Origin: Culex pipiens pallens
Lineage: Eukaryota; Arthropoda; Insecta; Diptera; Culicidae
Length of the DNA stretch: 64,000 nt
Direction of reading: 5' to 3'
Assembly (NCBI RefSeq): GCF_016801865.2
Contig: NC_068938.1
Location: 6,767,101 to 6,831,100 of the forward strand
The position numbers and the translations under genes were made by a program. Shown one piece after another: positions 43,860 through 55,126 of the stretch (its first letter is position 1; each line of letters begins with the position of its first letter). The notes beneath the pieces are model-generated. The model saw nothing but the letters and a program-made list of their open reading frames with translations, did no database searches and had not been told where the DNA came from.

Positions 43860-44262
43860 CTTTAGGGCCGGTATGCTCTTCAAAAGAAAGGGGGTCAAGA
43901 AACAGCTTTACGAACGGCAGAAAAAAGAGAGGAAACGTTTTCTTGGGGCTTTTCTTTACCCTCTCTGGCTTGCTTTCGCTACCGCTGCTTCCCATTTGAT
44001 TTTTTTCTTGACAGGTTTCTTCCGAAGTGCATACCTTACTTCCAAGCCAAGATGGCGGCCAAAATGACGGTGATTAAATATTGAGAAAATGCACTTGGTA
44101 ATTTTTAAAGCAATCAACCATACACATTTGACTAATATGGGGTCGCAGAATTCGAATTTGATGTTAAAAGTACGAAATAAAAAAAAAAGATTTTTATTTG
44201 ATCATTATTCCCATACAAACCATCGGATAATCGAACATCAGATAATCGAGGCTTCGGACTGC
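43860..44262. repeat. Pogo-like MITE, truncated inverted copy
   Basis: The right end reads GATAATCGAGGCTTCGGACTG, the reverse complement of the family start. Internal GATGGCGGCC and the GC-rich segment match 36222-36792 in reverse orientation. The opposite terminus is missing. The ORFs here (43780-44067 and its antisense) derive from the repeat. Confidence 0.65.
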
Positions 44263-44401
44263 CTATATGATTGGCATAATATTCCTTATAAGCCCTATAT
44301 GTTTGGTTTACGTATGATTTTATCGGTGTCACTAATGAAAAATGGTTTAACATTGAGATATATTTTATTCCATATAAATTAAATTCACTAGATAATCAAC
44401 T

Positions 44402-45379
44402 CTATAACTTACTTTCCACAATTTCATCAAATCGCTTACAATCGTTTAAAAATTTTCCAATTACGTTGGCCACGCTCTCCGCATCGACCAGATGCACGTA
44501 ATGATTCCCTTCGATCGCCACCAACCGGGTCAGTGAATTATTCCTGCCCATCTCGTCCAAAAGCCGCCTAAACTCTTCGTCATCGCCGTAATAGAGCGAA
44601 TCCGTAGCTTTGATCACCAACACTGGGCACTTGGTTGCCCTGGCCGTTTCCAGGTTTGTTTCCCGAGACCACCCGGAGAGGTCCGGATGCTTGGTGCGGC
44701 TGTCGATAGTGTAATGGAAGGTTCCCGGAAGGATGCTGCTTTCGCGGATGTTTCTGTCCAACAGGTGATGACACAGTTCTATCGGGATCGTTGAGCCAGC
44801 TGGATATCGCGCCTTACTTAGCATCTTGTCGTAGGTCAATCCGGGTGGTTTTCTACCGTTGGAATCGTCGTACTCTATCGACCGATCAAAGTGAGATGCC
44901 AATCTCGTGTATAACCCTTCCGGGAAGGACGCTTGAAGCGCATCCAGTGCTACAAACAGATCGACCTTATCCGGGTACAGTCCGATGAAGATGAAGCAAC
45001 CCATGGCCCCGAAGGAATGACCAACCAGGGATACCTTGGGCCATCCGTAGATCTTCATGACCCGTCGGATGCAGATCGCCGCATCATTCAGACGGTAAAC
45101 GGTGCCGCTTGGCATCCACGAGGACAGTCCGTGACCGGGCAAATCAATCGCCAGGTAGCTTCCAGCGGTCGGAAGCAACGGGATAACTCGATCAAACGAT
45201 CCACTGTTGTCGTTGAACCCATGGATGAACAGAATCGGCCGCACGTTCGTAGGACCGTACCACTTGCCGCGAATCACCCCAAACGGAACCGGAATTTGCA
45301 CCTCCCGAAAGGTCTGAAACGATCAGTTCTTGAAACTTTTCAGCACTTGCTGTAACAATTTGCTAATTACTTGAGCCAT
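44402..45379 (-). CDS. Alpha/beta hydrolase (cluster gene 4, 9-nt first exon, PTS1 SKL)
   Basis: 306 residues: exon 1 is 45371-45379 (M-A-Q) and exon 2 is 44402-45313, with a 57-nt intron (GTAATT donor, GTTTCAG acceptor) and junction MAQTFREVQIPVPFG. Without splicing an in-frame TGA blocks any upstream start, so the tiny exon is needed unless translation begins at a later codon. Motifs: HGFNDNSGSFD, GHSFGA, VALDALQA, KATDSLYYG and GNHYVHL. It ends VESKL; the final SKL is the canonical type-1 peroxisomal targeting signal and there is no N-terminal presequence, so a peroxisomal location is inferred. Very similar to gene 3 over the whole length; a duplicate now 10 kb away because of inserted elements. 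Confidence 0.88.
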
Positions 45380-46618
45380 TTTCGACGATCCGTCCAGCTA
45401 CTTTGCAAACAACCAAATGAATTAGAGACCAACAAAAAGGTAGGTTCTATTGAACCAGCGTGACTACATTCTACCGAAACAGGTACGCGCGATCACTTCG
45501 TCGAGGTCTTCGTTTGCATTGGCAATACTTTGCACTTGCGAGTGGTTGATCTAGTTTGGCTATTCTATGACGGTTTGATTGTAGCGCAAGGTTTTTAACG
45601 CGTTTTCTTGATTGTGGGAAGTGCCATTTTGGTTATTGGGTTATTTATTTGAATCACGAGGAGAGGCAGAGAGTGAAACTGAAAATGGTTTACGAGTTCA
45701 TTATTTTAGTGGAATTTAGTCGTTTTGGGTAGTTAAATTATAGTTTTCAATAAGGTGCACAATGTATAGATTATCCAAGAGGCTCTGCCGAGTTGGATAA
45801 ATACGACGAGTGCTGAAAATATCGAGTTTTGCAACATGTTCCATACAGCATTTTTTGCTATTCTGGAAAACACTTTTGAATAGGATTTTTCAGTTAAGCT
45901 TACTCAAATAAGTACAAGCGTATAAGAATGAACGTTTTTGCACTGTTATTTTCGCAGATTAGACTGAATACGCAACACGGAAGAAACGAGGTCAAGAAAG
46001 TTAAAAGATCTACATGTTAACATTCTTATATTCCATTTCGCCATCACAATTTTAACCGCCATCTTAGATTACACAAAATCAGATCACTTTGAAGCATGTT
46101 TGAGTCATAGTTTAGTTGAATTTAATAATAATAAATATTTCGTGTTTCGATAAACTTGAGTGAAATTTTGGCAAAGTCTCCGAATAATGAAATACGAAAT
46201 GTGTAAAAAATATTTTGCATTTTGAAAATTCTTGGATTTTTAATTTAAAAAATTTTTGAGCTCAATTATTTTTTGATTTATTTGTTTTAGAACTTTGGAA
46301 TTTTCATATTTCGGAATATTAAAATCTCAAATATTTTTGAGTTTCAGAATTTTAAAATTAACAATTTTCAAAAATTTCAGAATTTAATTTTTTTTTTGAA
46401 ATTCAAGAATTTTAAGAATTTTAGGAATTTTAAAAATTTTAATATTTTTGAATTTTAATATATTTTTTAAATTTTCAAAGTTTTCAGAATTTTTGAACTT
46501 CAGAATATTAGAATTTCAAGAATTCAACAATTTAAAGAATTTTAAGAATTAAAAGCATTTAAAGAATTTTTAGAATCGGAACAATTTTAAAATTTTTAAG
46601 AGTTTGATTTTTTTTTTT
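45380..46618. other. Spacer with degenerate repeat DNA
   Basis: Upstream of hydrolase 4. A decayed GATTATCCAAGAGGCT segment near 45770 resembles the pogo-like family. From about 46230 the DNA becomes AAGAATTTT-like and grades into the minisatellite. No gene. Confidence 0.45.
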
Positions 46619-47460
46619 TAATTTTAGGAATTTTAAGAGTTTTAAGAATTTTAGAAATTTTAAGAATTTTAAGAATTTTAAGAATTTTAAGAATTTTAAG
46701 AATTTTAAGAATTTTAAGAATTTTAAGAATTTTAAGAATTTTAAGAATTTTAAGAATTTTAAGAATTTTAAGAATTTTAAGAATTTTATGAATTTTAAGA
46801 ATTTTAAGAATTTTATGAATTTTATGAATTTTAAGAATTTTAAGAATTTTAAGAATTTTAAGAATTTTAAGAATTTTAAGAATTTTAAGAATTTTAAGAA
46901 TTTTAAGAATTTTAAGAATTTTAATAATTTTAAGAATTTTAAGAATTTTAAGAATTTTAAGAATTTTAAGAATTTTAAGAATTTTAAGAATTTTAAGAAT
47001 TTTAAGAATTTTAAGAATTTTAAGAATTTTAAGAATTTTAAGAATTTTAAGAATTTTAAGAATTCTAAGAATTTTAAGAATTTTAAGAATTTTAAGAATT
47101 TTAAGAATTTTAAGAATTTTAAGAATTTTAAGAATTTTAAGAATTTTAAGAATTTTAAGAATTTTAAGAATTTTAAGAATTTCAAGAATTTTAAGAATTT
47201 TAAGAATTTTAAGAATTTTAAGAATTTTAAGAATTTTAAGAATTTTAAGAATTTTAAGAATTTTAAGAATTTTAAGAATTTTAAGAATTTTAAGAATTTT
47301 AAGAATTTTAAGAATTTTAAGAATTTTAAGAATTTTAAAAATTTTAAGAATTTTGAAAATTTTAAGAATTTTAAGAATTTTAAGAATTTTAAGAATTTTT
47401 AAGAATTTTAAGAATTTTAAGAATTTTAAGAATTTGAAGAATTACGAAATTTTTAAAAAA
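46619..47460. repeat. 9-bp minisatellite (AAGAATTTT), about 90 copies
   Basis: Nearly perfect head-to-tail AAGAATTTT units with rare changes (for example ATGAATTTT, AATAATTTT, AAGAATTCT). Because 9 is a multiple of 3, it leaves open frames of about 200 codons on both strands (repeated KNF or LKF); I do not count these as genes. Degenerate versions extend on both sides, to about 46380 and 47640, and again at 48395-48570 beyond the inserted TIR element. Confidence 0.97.
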
Positions 47461-47621
47461 TTTAAGAATTTTAAAAACTTTAAGAATTTTAAAAATTCAA
47501 AGAATTTTTAAAAAAAATTGAGAATTTTGTATTATTAAGAACTTGAAGTCCCTATTTTAAAAATTTCACAAATTTAAAAAAAAATCAAAAAGTTCAAGAA
47601 TTTCAAGAATTTTAAGAACTG

Positions 47622-48374
47622 TGCAATTCTCTGAGATTTCGGTCATTCGATTTTTTCGTATTTTTTAATCCGGCTGAAACTTTTTTGGTGCCTTCGGTAT
47701 GCCTAAAAAGGCCATTTTATCGAATAATCGGATAATAATGGGCAAACATCAGCACTTATTTTAAAAAATCAATAACTGCAACTATTTAATAAAAAAAACT
47801 TACACAAAAATGACTATAACTTGAAACGGTGTACTTTATCAAAATTTCACTTAAGTACTTTTTGATTGCCAATTCGATATTACATCGAAAAATTAAGTTA
47901 AAAAGTGTTTGCTACCGATACTTCGATTTTTTGAAAAAAAAATCAGTATTAATTCTATAATTCATAACTCGGTCAAAGATATTTGCCCGTTCTGGAAATT
48001 TCTGAAAAGCTGGCAGAAAAAAAAAAATTAAAAAATAGTGTTTTGTTTTGCAAATCAAGTTTTAGTGACAAGATGTGAAATTAAAAATCACAATGTATTT
48101 TTTAACCGTGTATCATTTCTTTCAGTGTAGTCCTTATCCATACCTACAACTTAGCCGAAGACACCAAATCGATCAAAAAATTCCTTCAAAAAATACAGAT
48201 TTTCATACATCATTTTTGTATGGGCAGCTGTCAAATTTGTATGGAAAATTATATTGACAAACTTATGATGCAAAATGGCATTTTTGGGCATACCGAAGGC
48301 ACCAAAAAAGTTTCTGCTGAATTAAAAAATACAAACAATAAAATTTAAAAAAGACCGATTCCATAGAGAATTGC
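47622..48374. mobile_element. TIR element inserted in the minisatellite
   Basis: Left GCAATTCTCTGAGATTTCGG, right reverse complement GCAATTCTCTATGGAATCGG. The inverted pair GGTGCCTTCGGTATGCC / GGCATACCGAAGGCACC lies further in. About 753 bp, no transposase frame. AAGAATTTT-type sequence flanks both sides, showing insertion into the repeat. Confidence 0.7.
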
Positions 48375-48700
48375 TCTGTTACAACCCATTGAGAATTTCA
48401 AGAATTTTAAGAACTACACAAATTTCAAAAAAATCAAGAATTGTAGAAATTTTAAAACATAAAAATTTGAGAATTTTTAGAATTTCAGAAATTTTAAGAT
48501 TTCAAGTTTTTAAATTTTGGAATTTTAGAATTCAAGAATGTATTTTAAAATTAAAGAATTTAAAAATTTTGAATGATTAAAGCCTTGCTCTGTAAAATTT
48601 CGTTCTATCACTATCAGTGACCTTTCCTTTTTAAGGGTTGCAAAAACGACTTTTTATTACTAATTTTCAAGGTAATGTTTTATTTGTCAATTTTCAAGCC

Positions 48701-49726
48701 TTAGTTCGCCACCCTCTGACTACCCCTCCTCCAGTACTGCTCCAAAAACGACGACACAATCGGCGCCACCTTGTTCACTTCCGACAGGTGCACGTGGTGC
48801 CCACCCTCGACGTACTCCAGCCGGAACAACGGATTCACCCCCCGCACCACGTCAACAAATTGATCAAAGTACTTCTTATCCTCGTAGTACGGCGAATCAG
48901 TCGCCTTGATGAACAGGTACGGCATCGTGGCCATCCGCTTCGCCATCGCCAGACACATTTCCTGACTCCATCCGACGCTGACGCTGTGCATAAACTTGAG
49001 ACGACTGTCCCGGGTGAAGAAGAACCTTCCCGGATGTGTTGTAGATTCGGCAATGTTCCGGTTGAGCAGGTACGGCGCGACCTCCTTTGACACGGACTTG
49101 TTTGATCCTAAATGGAGTCGTTCCACCAGTTCTTCGTAGGTGTAGCTGGGAGGTTCGGCTGGATCGCGGTTCCGTTCGTCGGCGAGCAAGCCTTTTGGGA
49201 TTCGGTCTTCTAGTCGGCGTACGATTTCGGCGGGTTCCGTTATGTGGGACTTGAGACAATCGAGGCCAATGTACAGATCGACCTGGTTCGGGAAGGTGGC
49301 TGCGTAGACCATGCTGACGATCGAGCCCATCGAGTGACCGAGCAGGGAGACACGATCCCAGCCGTAGTGCTTCACAATGCGCTTGATTAGATATACGTGG
49401 TCCATGCTTTGGTAGCTGAGGCCTGCGGGAATTCGCGAGGACAGTCCGTGACCGGGCAGGTCAATAGCCAGGAAGCTAGCGTGCTGTGGGAGTAGCGGAA
49501 TGAGCGTGTCGAAGGTTCCGGCGTTGTCCAGCCAACCGTGGATCGCGAGAACGGGTCGCACGTCTCGCGGGCCCCACCATTTTCCAGCGATTTCTCCAAA
49601 CGGAACGGGGATTCGAACTTCTTCCGGGTCTACCAGATAGCTGGGTTCGACGGATTGTTGGTTTTGGAAGGATTGAACGCAACGGTGTAACGGCGTCCGA
49701 CGGATCACAGATTTTAAGGAGAACAT
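48701..49726 (-). CDS. Alpha/beta hydrolase (cluster gene 5, mitochondrial-type presequence)
   Basis: 341 residues, single exon. The N-terminus MFSLKSVIRRTPLHRCVQSF is Arg-rich with no acid, consistent with a mitochondrial presequence. Motifs: IPVPFGEIAGKWWG, HGWLDNAGTFD, LPGHGLSSR, GHSMGS, IGLDCLKS, IKATDSPYYED and GGHHVHL near residue 315. The cap has YTYEELVERLHLG and FTRDSRLK. It ends RRGSQRVAN with no PTS1. Its stop lies 330 bp from the end of the AAGAATTTT region. Same strand as gene 6 and 206 bp downstream of it; the two are close relatives (tandem pair). Confidence 0.9.
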   Translation of the reverse strand: MFSLKSVIRRTPLHRCVQSFQNQQSVEPSYLVDPEEVRIPVPFGEIAGKWWGPRDVRPVLAIHGWLDNAGTFDTLIPLLPQHASFLAIDLPGHGLSSRIPAGLSYQSMDHVYLIKRIVKHYGWDRVSLLGHSMGSIVSMVYAATFPNQVDLYIGLDCLKSHITEPAEIVRRLEDRIPKGLLADERNRDPAEPPSYTYEELVERLHLGSNKSVSKEVAPYLLNRNIAESTTHPGRFFFTRDSRLKFMHSVSVGWSQEMCLAMAKRMATMPYLFIKATDSPYYEDKKYFDQFVDVVRGVNPLFRLEYVEGGHHVHLSEVNKVAPIVSSFLEQYWRRGSQRVAN

Positions 49727-49931
49727 GACAGGAATGCAACACTGTTACAGTAAATACAACTTCACAAGTGATGAAACAAGGTCAAAGATAGTCAATAGGT
49801 GGCTTCTTAAGCCGTTTGTTGGTAGAAAGATAAAAGAGTCTACCCAGAACAATACGGAAAACAGAGAGGAGAGGTTCTTTTGTCTACTTCTGCAAGAAAA
49901 ACAATTTTCTACGATGAAGATCAATGTTTCC

Positions 49932-51045
49932 TTACCGCCTCGCTCCACTGCAAGCGTCCTTCTTCCAGTGTTTGCACAGGAACGCCGTAATCAGCGGCGC
50001 GACCTTGGCCGGCTCCGTCAGGTGCAGATGGTGCGTACTGTCGACAAACTCCAGCTCAAACAGCGGATTCACCTGCTTGACCAACGCCACGTACTCTTCA
50101 AAGTACTTCTTGTCTTCGTAGTACGGCGAGTTTTTCGCCTTGATGAACATGTACGGCATTGTCATCCGTTTGCCCATCTCCAGACAAACCTGCTGGTCCC
50201 AGCCCGTTCCCACGCTATACTTGAGCCGGCTGTCCCGGGTGAAGTAGTACTTGCCCGGGTACATCTTCGACTCGGCAATGTTACGCGTGAGCAGATACGG
50301 CGCGACCTCCTTCGAGATTGACTTGTTCGTTCCTAAATGCAACCGTTCCACGAGCTCCTGGAACGTGTAGCTCGGCGGTTCCGACTTTTCCTGGTTCCGG
50401 ATATCCGCCAGCAGCATCTGCGGTATTCGCTTCTCCAACCGTGGCGCCAACTTTCCCGGATCCGCGATGTGAGGCTTCAACGCATCAATCCCCACGTACA
50501 AATCGACCTTATCCCGGAAGATCGCCGAAAAGACCATACAAACGATCGACCCCATCGAATGCCCGAGCAGCGAGATTTGGTTCCACCGGTACTGCTTCAT
50601 GATCCGCTTCAGCAGATATATACTATCAAGCGTGTGATACGTCATTCCATCGGGAATCCGCGAGGACAATCCGTGTCCAGGCAGATCCAACGCCAGGAAG
50701 CTCATGTGCTGCGGAAGCATCGGAATCAACGTATCGAACGTTCCCGCGTTATCCTGCCACCCGTGCAGGGCCACGATCGGACGCACATCCTTCGGACCCC
50801 ACCACTTGCCGGCAATCTCCCCGTACGGCACCGGAATTCGCACCTCTTCAACCTAAAATCAACACACAAAAATTGCAACTCATCGTAGATTGAGCTAGAT
50901 TTTGTTTACGAACCTCAAGTGTTGCTGCTGCTGCGGCTGCTTCTGGCTGATTGTTGTGAATGTGGCGCGACGATAGCGCCGTAATCGGAGCACGACGCGG
51001 GCTCACCAGCAGTATTTGACGAAATATTGCACTGAGATTGGACAT
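49932..51045 (-). CDS. Alpha/beta hydrolase (cluster gene 6, mitochondrial-type presequence)
   Basis: 350 residues: exon 1 is 50914-51045 (44 codons, MSNLSAIFRQILLVSPRRAP...; Arg-rich, no acid before residue 35, then a poly-Ala run) and exon 2 is 49932-50852. The intron is 61 nt (GTTCGT donor, GATTTTAG acceptor), joining in phase 0 at TLE-VEEVRIPVPYG. Motifs: HGWQDNAGTFD, GHSMGS, VGIDALKP, YTFQELVERLHLG and THHLHL. After strand 7 the usual Asp is Asn (KAKNSPYYED), so the catalytic acid may instead be the Asp after strand 6. The C-terminus is DACSGARR; the stop overlaps a donor-like GTAAGG, so a further 3' exon cannot be excluded. Confidence 0.87.
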
Positions 51046-51092
51046 TTTGCTGAAAATTGACACTAAATTAGGCAAATTTCTTCTAGGTCTTC

Positions 51093-51265
51093 TAGGGGAC
51101 CATCCACAAACCACGTGGACACTTTTTTTGGTAATCTCAACCCCCCCCCCCCCCCCCTCGTGGACAATTGTCCATACAAAAAAAAACTTTTTTGTATGGA
51201 GCGTGGACAATCGCCATACCCCCCCCCCCCCTAAAGTGTCCACGTGGTTTATGGATGGTCCCTAG
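51093..51265. repeat. Poly-C hairpin MITE, copy 2
   Basis: TAGGGGACCATCCACAAACC at the left, GGTTTATGGATGGTCCCTA at the right. ACGTGGACACTTTTT / AGTGTCCACGTGG inside and long C runs. It starts 47 bp upstream of the ATG of hydrolase 6, so it may lie in that gene's 5'UTR or promoter. Confidence 0.85.
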
Positions 51266-52140
51266 GAAGTAATTAAGCTACCTAAAATTCCTGAGCAGTA
51301 AATATCAACGCGGAAACTGGCCACTTCCTTATCGCTTAATTCGCTTATTACATAAACACTCAAGGTCGTTCGCTATCGTACAGTGTAAAATTGAGCTATT
51401 AATTTCCTTAAAAATTTCACAACACTTCTTCGAATAGTTTGTTGAACTTTGACAGTTGATGGAAAGTTGACTGACACTAAATAGTGAAGAGAGGTGAACA
51501 GCAAAGCAACCCGTGAAGTTTGTACCCTGACGTCGAAGTGCTCTAGAGACAGCTGAGAAAAGAGAGTGAGGCCACAGCGCCAAGCTGTGTGAGTGAGTGA
51601 GTGTGGACTTTTATCAATGGATGATTCAAGCGGAGCAGGCCACGAGTTTTACATCAGCACAGTCACGAGCACGTGGTGGTTGTAAATGTGTTTGATAGCT
51701 CAAACAAACCGTAAACTTGAGAGAGAAAGGGGCTTGTGTGAGTGAAAGAACTTGAATAATTCCGATAAAAGCAATTATTTTTTAGTTTAGTGAGATTTGA
51801 GAATTAAAATCTGTTCTACATATACGCAATTTCAAATTTCAAGCTGAACCTTAAAAAAATAAAGTAATAAAAAATGTCATAATACAGTCCACGCTCGATT
51901 GTCCAAAGGCTTCGGAAAAATTTTATCGGATAATCGAAACACAAAAAAACATCTATTTTTTTAAAGTCTTATGACCATCAAGATCGAGCTTAAGTATGAC
52001 TTATAAACTACCTCTAAAAATTTAAAAAAAAATAACATATTGTTTTTTTTATTTGCCCACATTTTTTTCGAATTTTTTCTCGTGTTCAGGGGGTAATTTT
52101 GAGCAACTCTTGTTTTACAAAAAACTTTACTCATCTTGTT
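51266..52140. other. Upstream region of hydrolase 6 with MITE remnant
   Basis: GTGAGTGAGTGAGTGTG near 51588-51604 and AT-rich sequence. At 51884-51940 CAGTCCACGCTCGATTGTCC is a decayed pogo-like end without its partner. No gene recognised. Confidence 0.45.
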
Positions 52141-52600
52141 AGGCCGATGCAAATATTTAAAAAAGTTTTTGTCAAGGGGGGGGGGGGGGGCAAAAAAATA
52201 AAAAAATATAAAAATTTAAATAACAAGCCATAATTTTCACATTTCAATGAAAAAAGTGTTTTAAAATGCATTTTACACTAGTTCAGTTGTTTTGCAATCA
52301 TTAGTTTTCAAAAAATCTAAGATCTGACAAAAACAAAAATTGTATCGAAAAAAAAAGATTTTGCATCGAAAATTTTCAAAAAATCTTAAGAATTTTTAAT
52401 AAACCCAAACATGCTAAAAATGATTTTAAACGCAGGAGAATGTATTTTAATTTGATTTCAGCTGGTTGCACTTGAATTTTCATTGAAATTTTGAAGTTTA
52501 TTGTAAAAATATTTTTTTTGCCCCCTGATTTTTCGGCCCAATTTTGAAGGGGGAGGGGGGGGGGGGTGACAAAAACTTTTAAAAATATTTGCACCAGCCT
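52141..52600. repeat. TIR repeat of the AGGCCGATGC family
   Basis: Left AGGCCGATGCAAATATTTAA, right reverse complement AGGCTGGTGCAAATATTTTT. TA-flanked (TT-A before, TA after). G runs near both ends. The most complete copy of the family seen in this window. Confidence 0.7.
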
Positions 52601-53548
52601 TATATGCAACCCTAAAACTTTCTTAAATTTTAAGAGTGCTTTTAAAAGATCGAAAATTGGTTGCAATATGGATTTTGGCGAAATTTTAGAACGAGGTTGT
52701 AGAGGGTGAAAAGGCAATCACATATACAAATTTGCATAAATGAGGTCTCAGAACTCTAGTTTTTGCAGCGAGTTCCATACACATTTTTTTTTGCAATTCC
52801 GAAAAACGTGAAAAACGCCCTTTCAATGGAATTCTAATCAAAAGAGTATTGAAAAAAAAATTCGAAATAAGTGCTGAAAGCTCAAACTTTTCCGCACCCA
52901 TTTCGATTCTGCTTAGAATTTGGTAAAGGAAAGTAGGCCGTTTCGTCGATCGAGAATGAATGAAAAAGTATGTAGTTTCACGACGAAATTGCTAAAAAAC
53001 GTTTTATACATTATGACATTTATGGTACTTTATATATGATCTTATACCCGCAGGCAACTTGGTCCTGAAATACATGTGAGCGCTAGGTGAACAATTCAAT
53101 CATCTTTTATAAGTTTGGAACAGAATAGAACAAAATGTTTTCCCGTTTCCCTCCCCATGTGCCGAGACACTTCGTATAGACGCCCTTGCTTCAATCACGT
53201 CAAATTAATAATCATGCCCCCCAGCCGAACCTTCATTAGAGACGCAGGCAATCCACAACTCAGAGCGAACGCCAGAAAAATATTTTTGCGATTTTGATTC
53301 ATTTCTTTTTTTTCCATTTCTGTGAAATACGCCTAACTTATCCCAAGTTAACCCTACGGTACAGTGTTGATAACAACACCATTTCAACGGTATCTGACTT
53401 GCTATTCCTAAGTTCAGACATGAATGTGCGAAAATGAGAGAAGGTAATATAAACCTAATACCACCAGAATAATCACGAGATAAGTTTATACTAGCGACTC
53501 ATTTTGAGGTTTAACTTTGATCAGTTACCAGGAGTTTGAGAATAAGAC
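52601..53548. other. Upstream region of hydrolase 7
   Basis: AT-rich DNA, no gene recognised. The ORF at 53115-53297 has no domain. Promoter elements of hydrolase 7 probably lie near 53400-53540, but none is clear. Confidence 0.4.
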
Positions 53549-54667
53549 ATGGAGGAACCGCATCCGATGATGAAACTTGTTGATCTTCACAACAATGAAT
53601 GCAATGTAAGTATTGGAGTATTTCCAAAACAGTTAGTGTAAAGAATTCAACTGTTTCAGGCCATCGAAGTCGAGATCAACATCCCGTACGGAAAGATCGC
53701 CGGCAAATGGTTTGGTCCCCGGGACGTCAAACCGATTCTGTGCCTCCACGGCTGGTTAGACAACTGTGGAACCTTCGATAGGTTGATTCCTCTTCTTCCA
53801 AAAGAGCTGAGTTTCCTCGCAATCGACTTCCCCGGACACGGTCACTCGTGCCGCATACCCGACGGCATGGCTTACCATCAGATCGATCGAGTTATGGTGA
53901 TCCAGTACGTGATGAACGAGTACGGTTGGGACCGGGTGGCCCTCATGGGGCACTCGATGGGCGCATCCGTAGCGTTCACCTACGCGGGATTGTTTCCCGA
54001 AAAGGTCGAGCTGGTGATCGGGCTGGACAACTTTAGACCGGTTAGGTATAGTCCGGGGAGGTTCCTCAAGTATGCCGGAAGCATGGCGGTTAAGATTTTG
54101 CAGGTGAATTCGGATGAGCGTAGGAATTCCGAACCTCCGCTGTACACGTACGAAGAAATGGTTGAAGCACTGCACAAAGGATCTTACCAGTCGGTATCCC
54201 GGAAGTACTGTCCGTACCTGCTGCAGAGGAACATTTCAAGGTCCAAAAAGTACCCGGAAAAGTACTACTTCAACTATGCCAGAATGCTAAAGTACGATCA
54301 AATTCCGGGTTGGACCGACGAAGCGACGGTTACGTTGCTCAAGCGAATCCGCGTTCCTCAGCTGGTGATCCAAGCTACGGAATCGCGAGATCCGGGATCA
54401 CGGGCTGCGTTCAACACGGTTGTGAAGGTACTTGGCGAGGAGAATGCGTCGTTTCAGGTTGAGTATCTGAAAGGAACTCATCACGTTCATCTGAACCAGC
54501 CGGAAGTGGTGACGCCGGTGATAACGGATTTTCTGCTGATGTATTGGTCAGCTGGTGATCCCGGACAATGTGGTAAAGTTACGAGCATAGCGTTGTTTTG
54601 CTACACCAAAAGACTGTTGATAAACATTACAGTCAAAAGACTGACAGAACTTGAAAAAACCAACTAG
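53549..54667 (+). CDS. Alpha/beta hydrolase (cluster gene 7)
   Basis: 354 residues: exon 1 is 53549-53605 (19 codons, MEEPHPMMKLVDLHNNECN) and exon 2 is 53660-54667, with a 54-nt intron (GTAAGT donor, CTGTTTCAG acceptor), phase 0. Exon 1 resembles that of gene 8 (DPHPMIKFIELYDKKHN). Motifs: INIPYGKIAGKWFG, HGWLDNCGTFD, FPGHGHSCR (the usual LSSR is changed), GHSMGA, IGLDNFRP, IQATESRDPG and GTHHVHL. No presequence. The C-terminus is about 45 residues longer than in gene 8 after LMYW and does not end in SKL, so the peroxisomal signal seems lost, or the 3' end is spliced in a way I cannot see. Probably cytosolic. Confidence 0.85.
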
Positions 54668-54673
54668 TCGGTC

Positions 54674-54799
54674 ATAGAGTTATCTACGTGCGCATGTATT
54701 GCGTATACGTACACGAAAAAGATTGAGGTTAAATTTTGTACCGACCAGCAAAACAAATGGTGTGCAAGTGTGCGTGAGCGCGGGCTTAGATAACTCTAT
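54674..54799. repeat. 126-bp MITE, copy 2 (inverted relative to copy 1)
   Basis: ATAGAGTTATCTA ... TAGATAACTCTAT, exactly 126 bp and the reverse orientation of 6281-6406. It begins 7 bp after the stop codon of hydrolase 7, so it probably supplies part of that gene's 3' UTR. Confidence 0.8.
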
Positions 54800-55126
54800 G
54801 GCTTGCTTGCCTGACTCCCTGAAATCAACAACTGACACTGTCACTGGTGGTTTCATTGACAGCGCAGAGATGTAATCTATTTTGAACTGTCATTAGTTGA
54901 TTCTTTCGTTGTTCGTTAAATGCGATTTAATAAAGAAAGTCATAAGAATTCTTGAATGATTAAAGAATCAATTCAAGAAACGAGCCGAAATCCGATTCAT
55001 TCGCCCCCTTTCATATTTCTCGCAAAAACCTCTCACCCACACTGAACTACCTCACTGTATTCGTTCAGGACGCCGCACTCACTTTCTCGCACACAGCTGC
55101 GAATTACCGCTAGTCGTCTGCGAATG
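54800..55126. other. Upstream region of hydrolase 8 before insertions
   Basis: No gene seen. It ends in CGCTAGTCGTCTGCGAATG, after which the first 1,762-bp element begins. This is probably the distal promoter of hydrolase 8, pushed 3.5 kb away by the insertions. Confidence 0.4.

Noticed and set aside
46559..47402. Open frames of about 200 codons (KNF or LKF repeats) on both strands
   Set aside because: Pure consequence of a 9-bp tandem repeat; period divisible by three keeps frames open. No non-repeat coding sequence attached.
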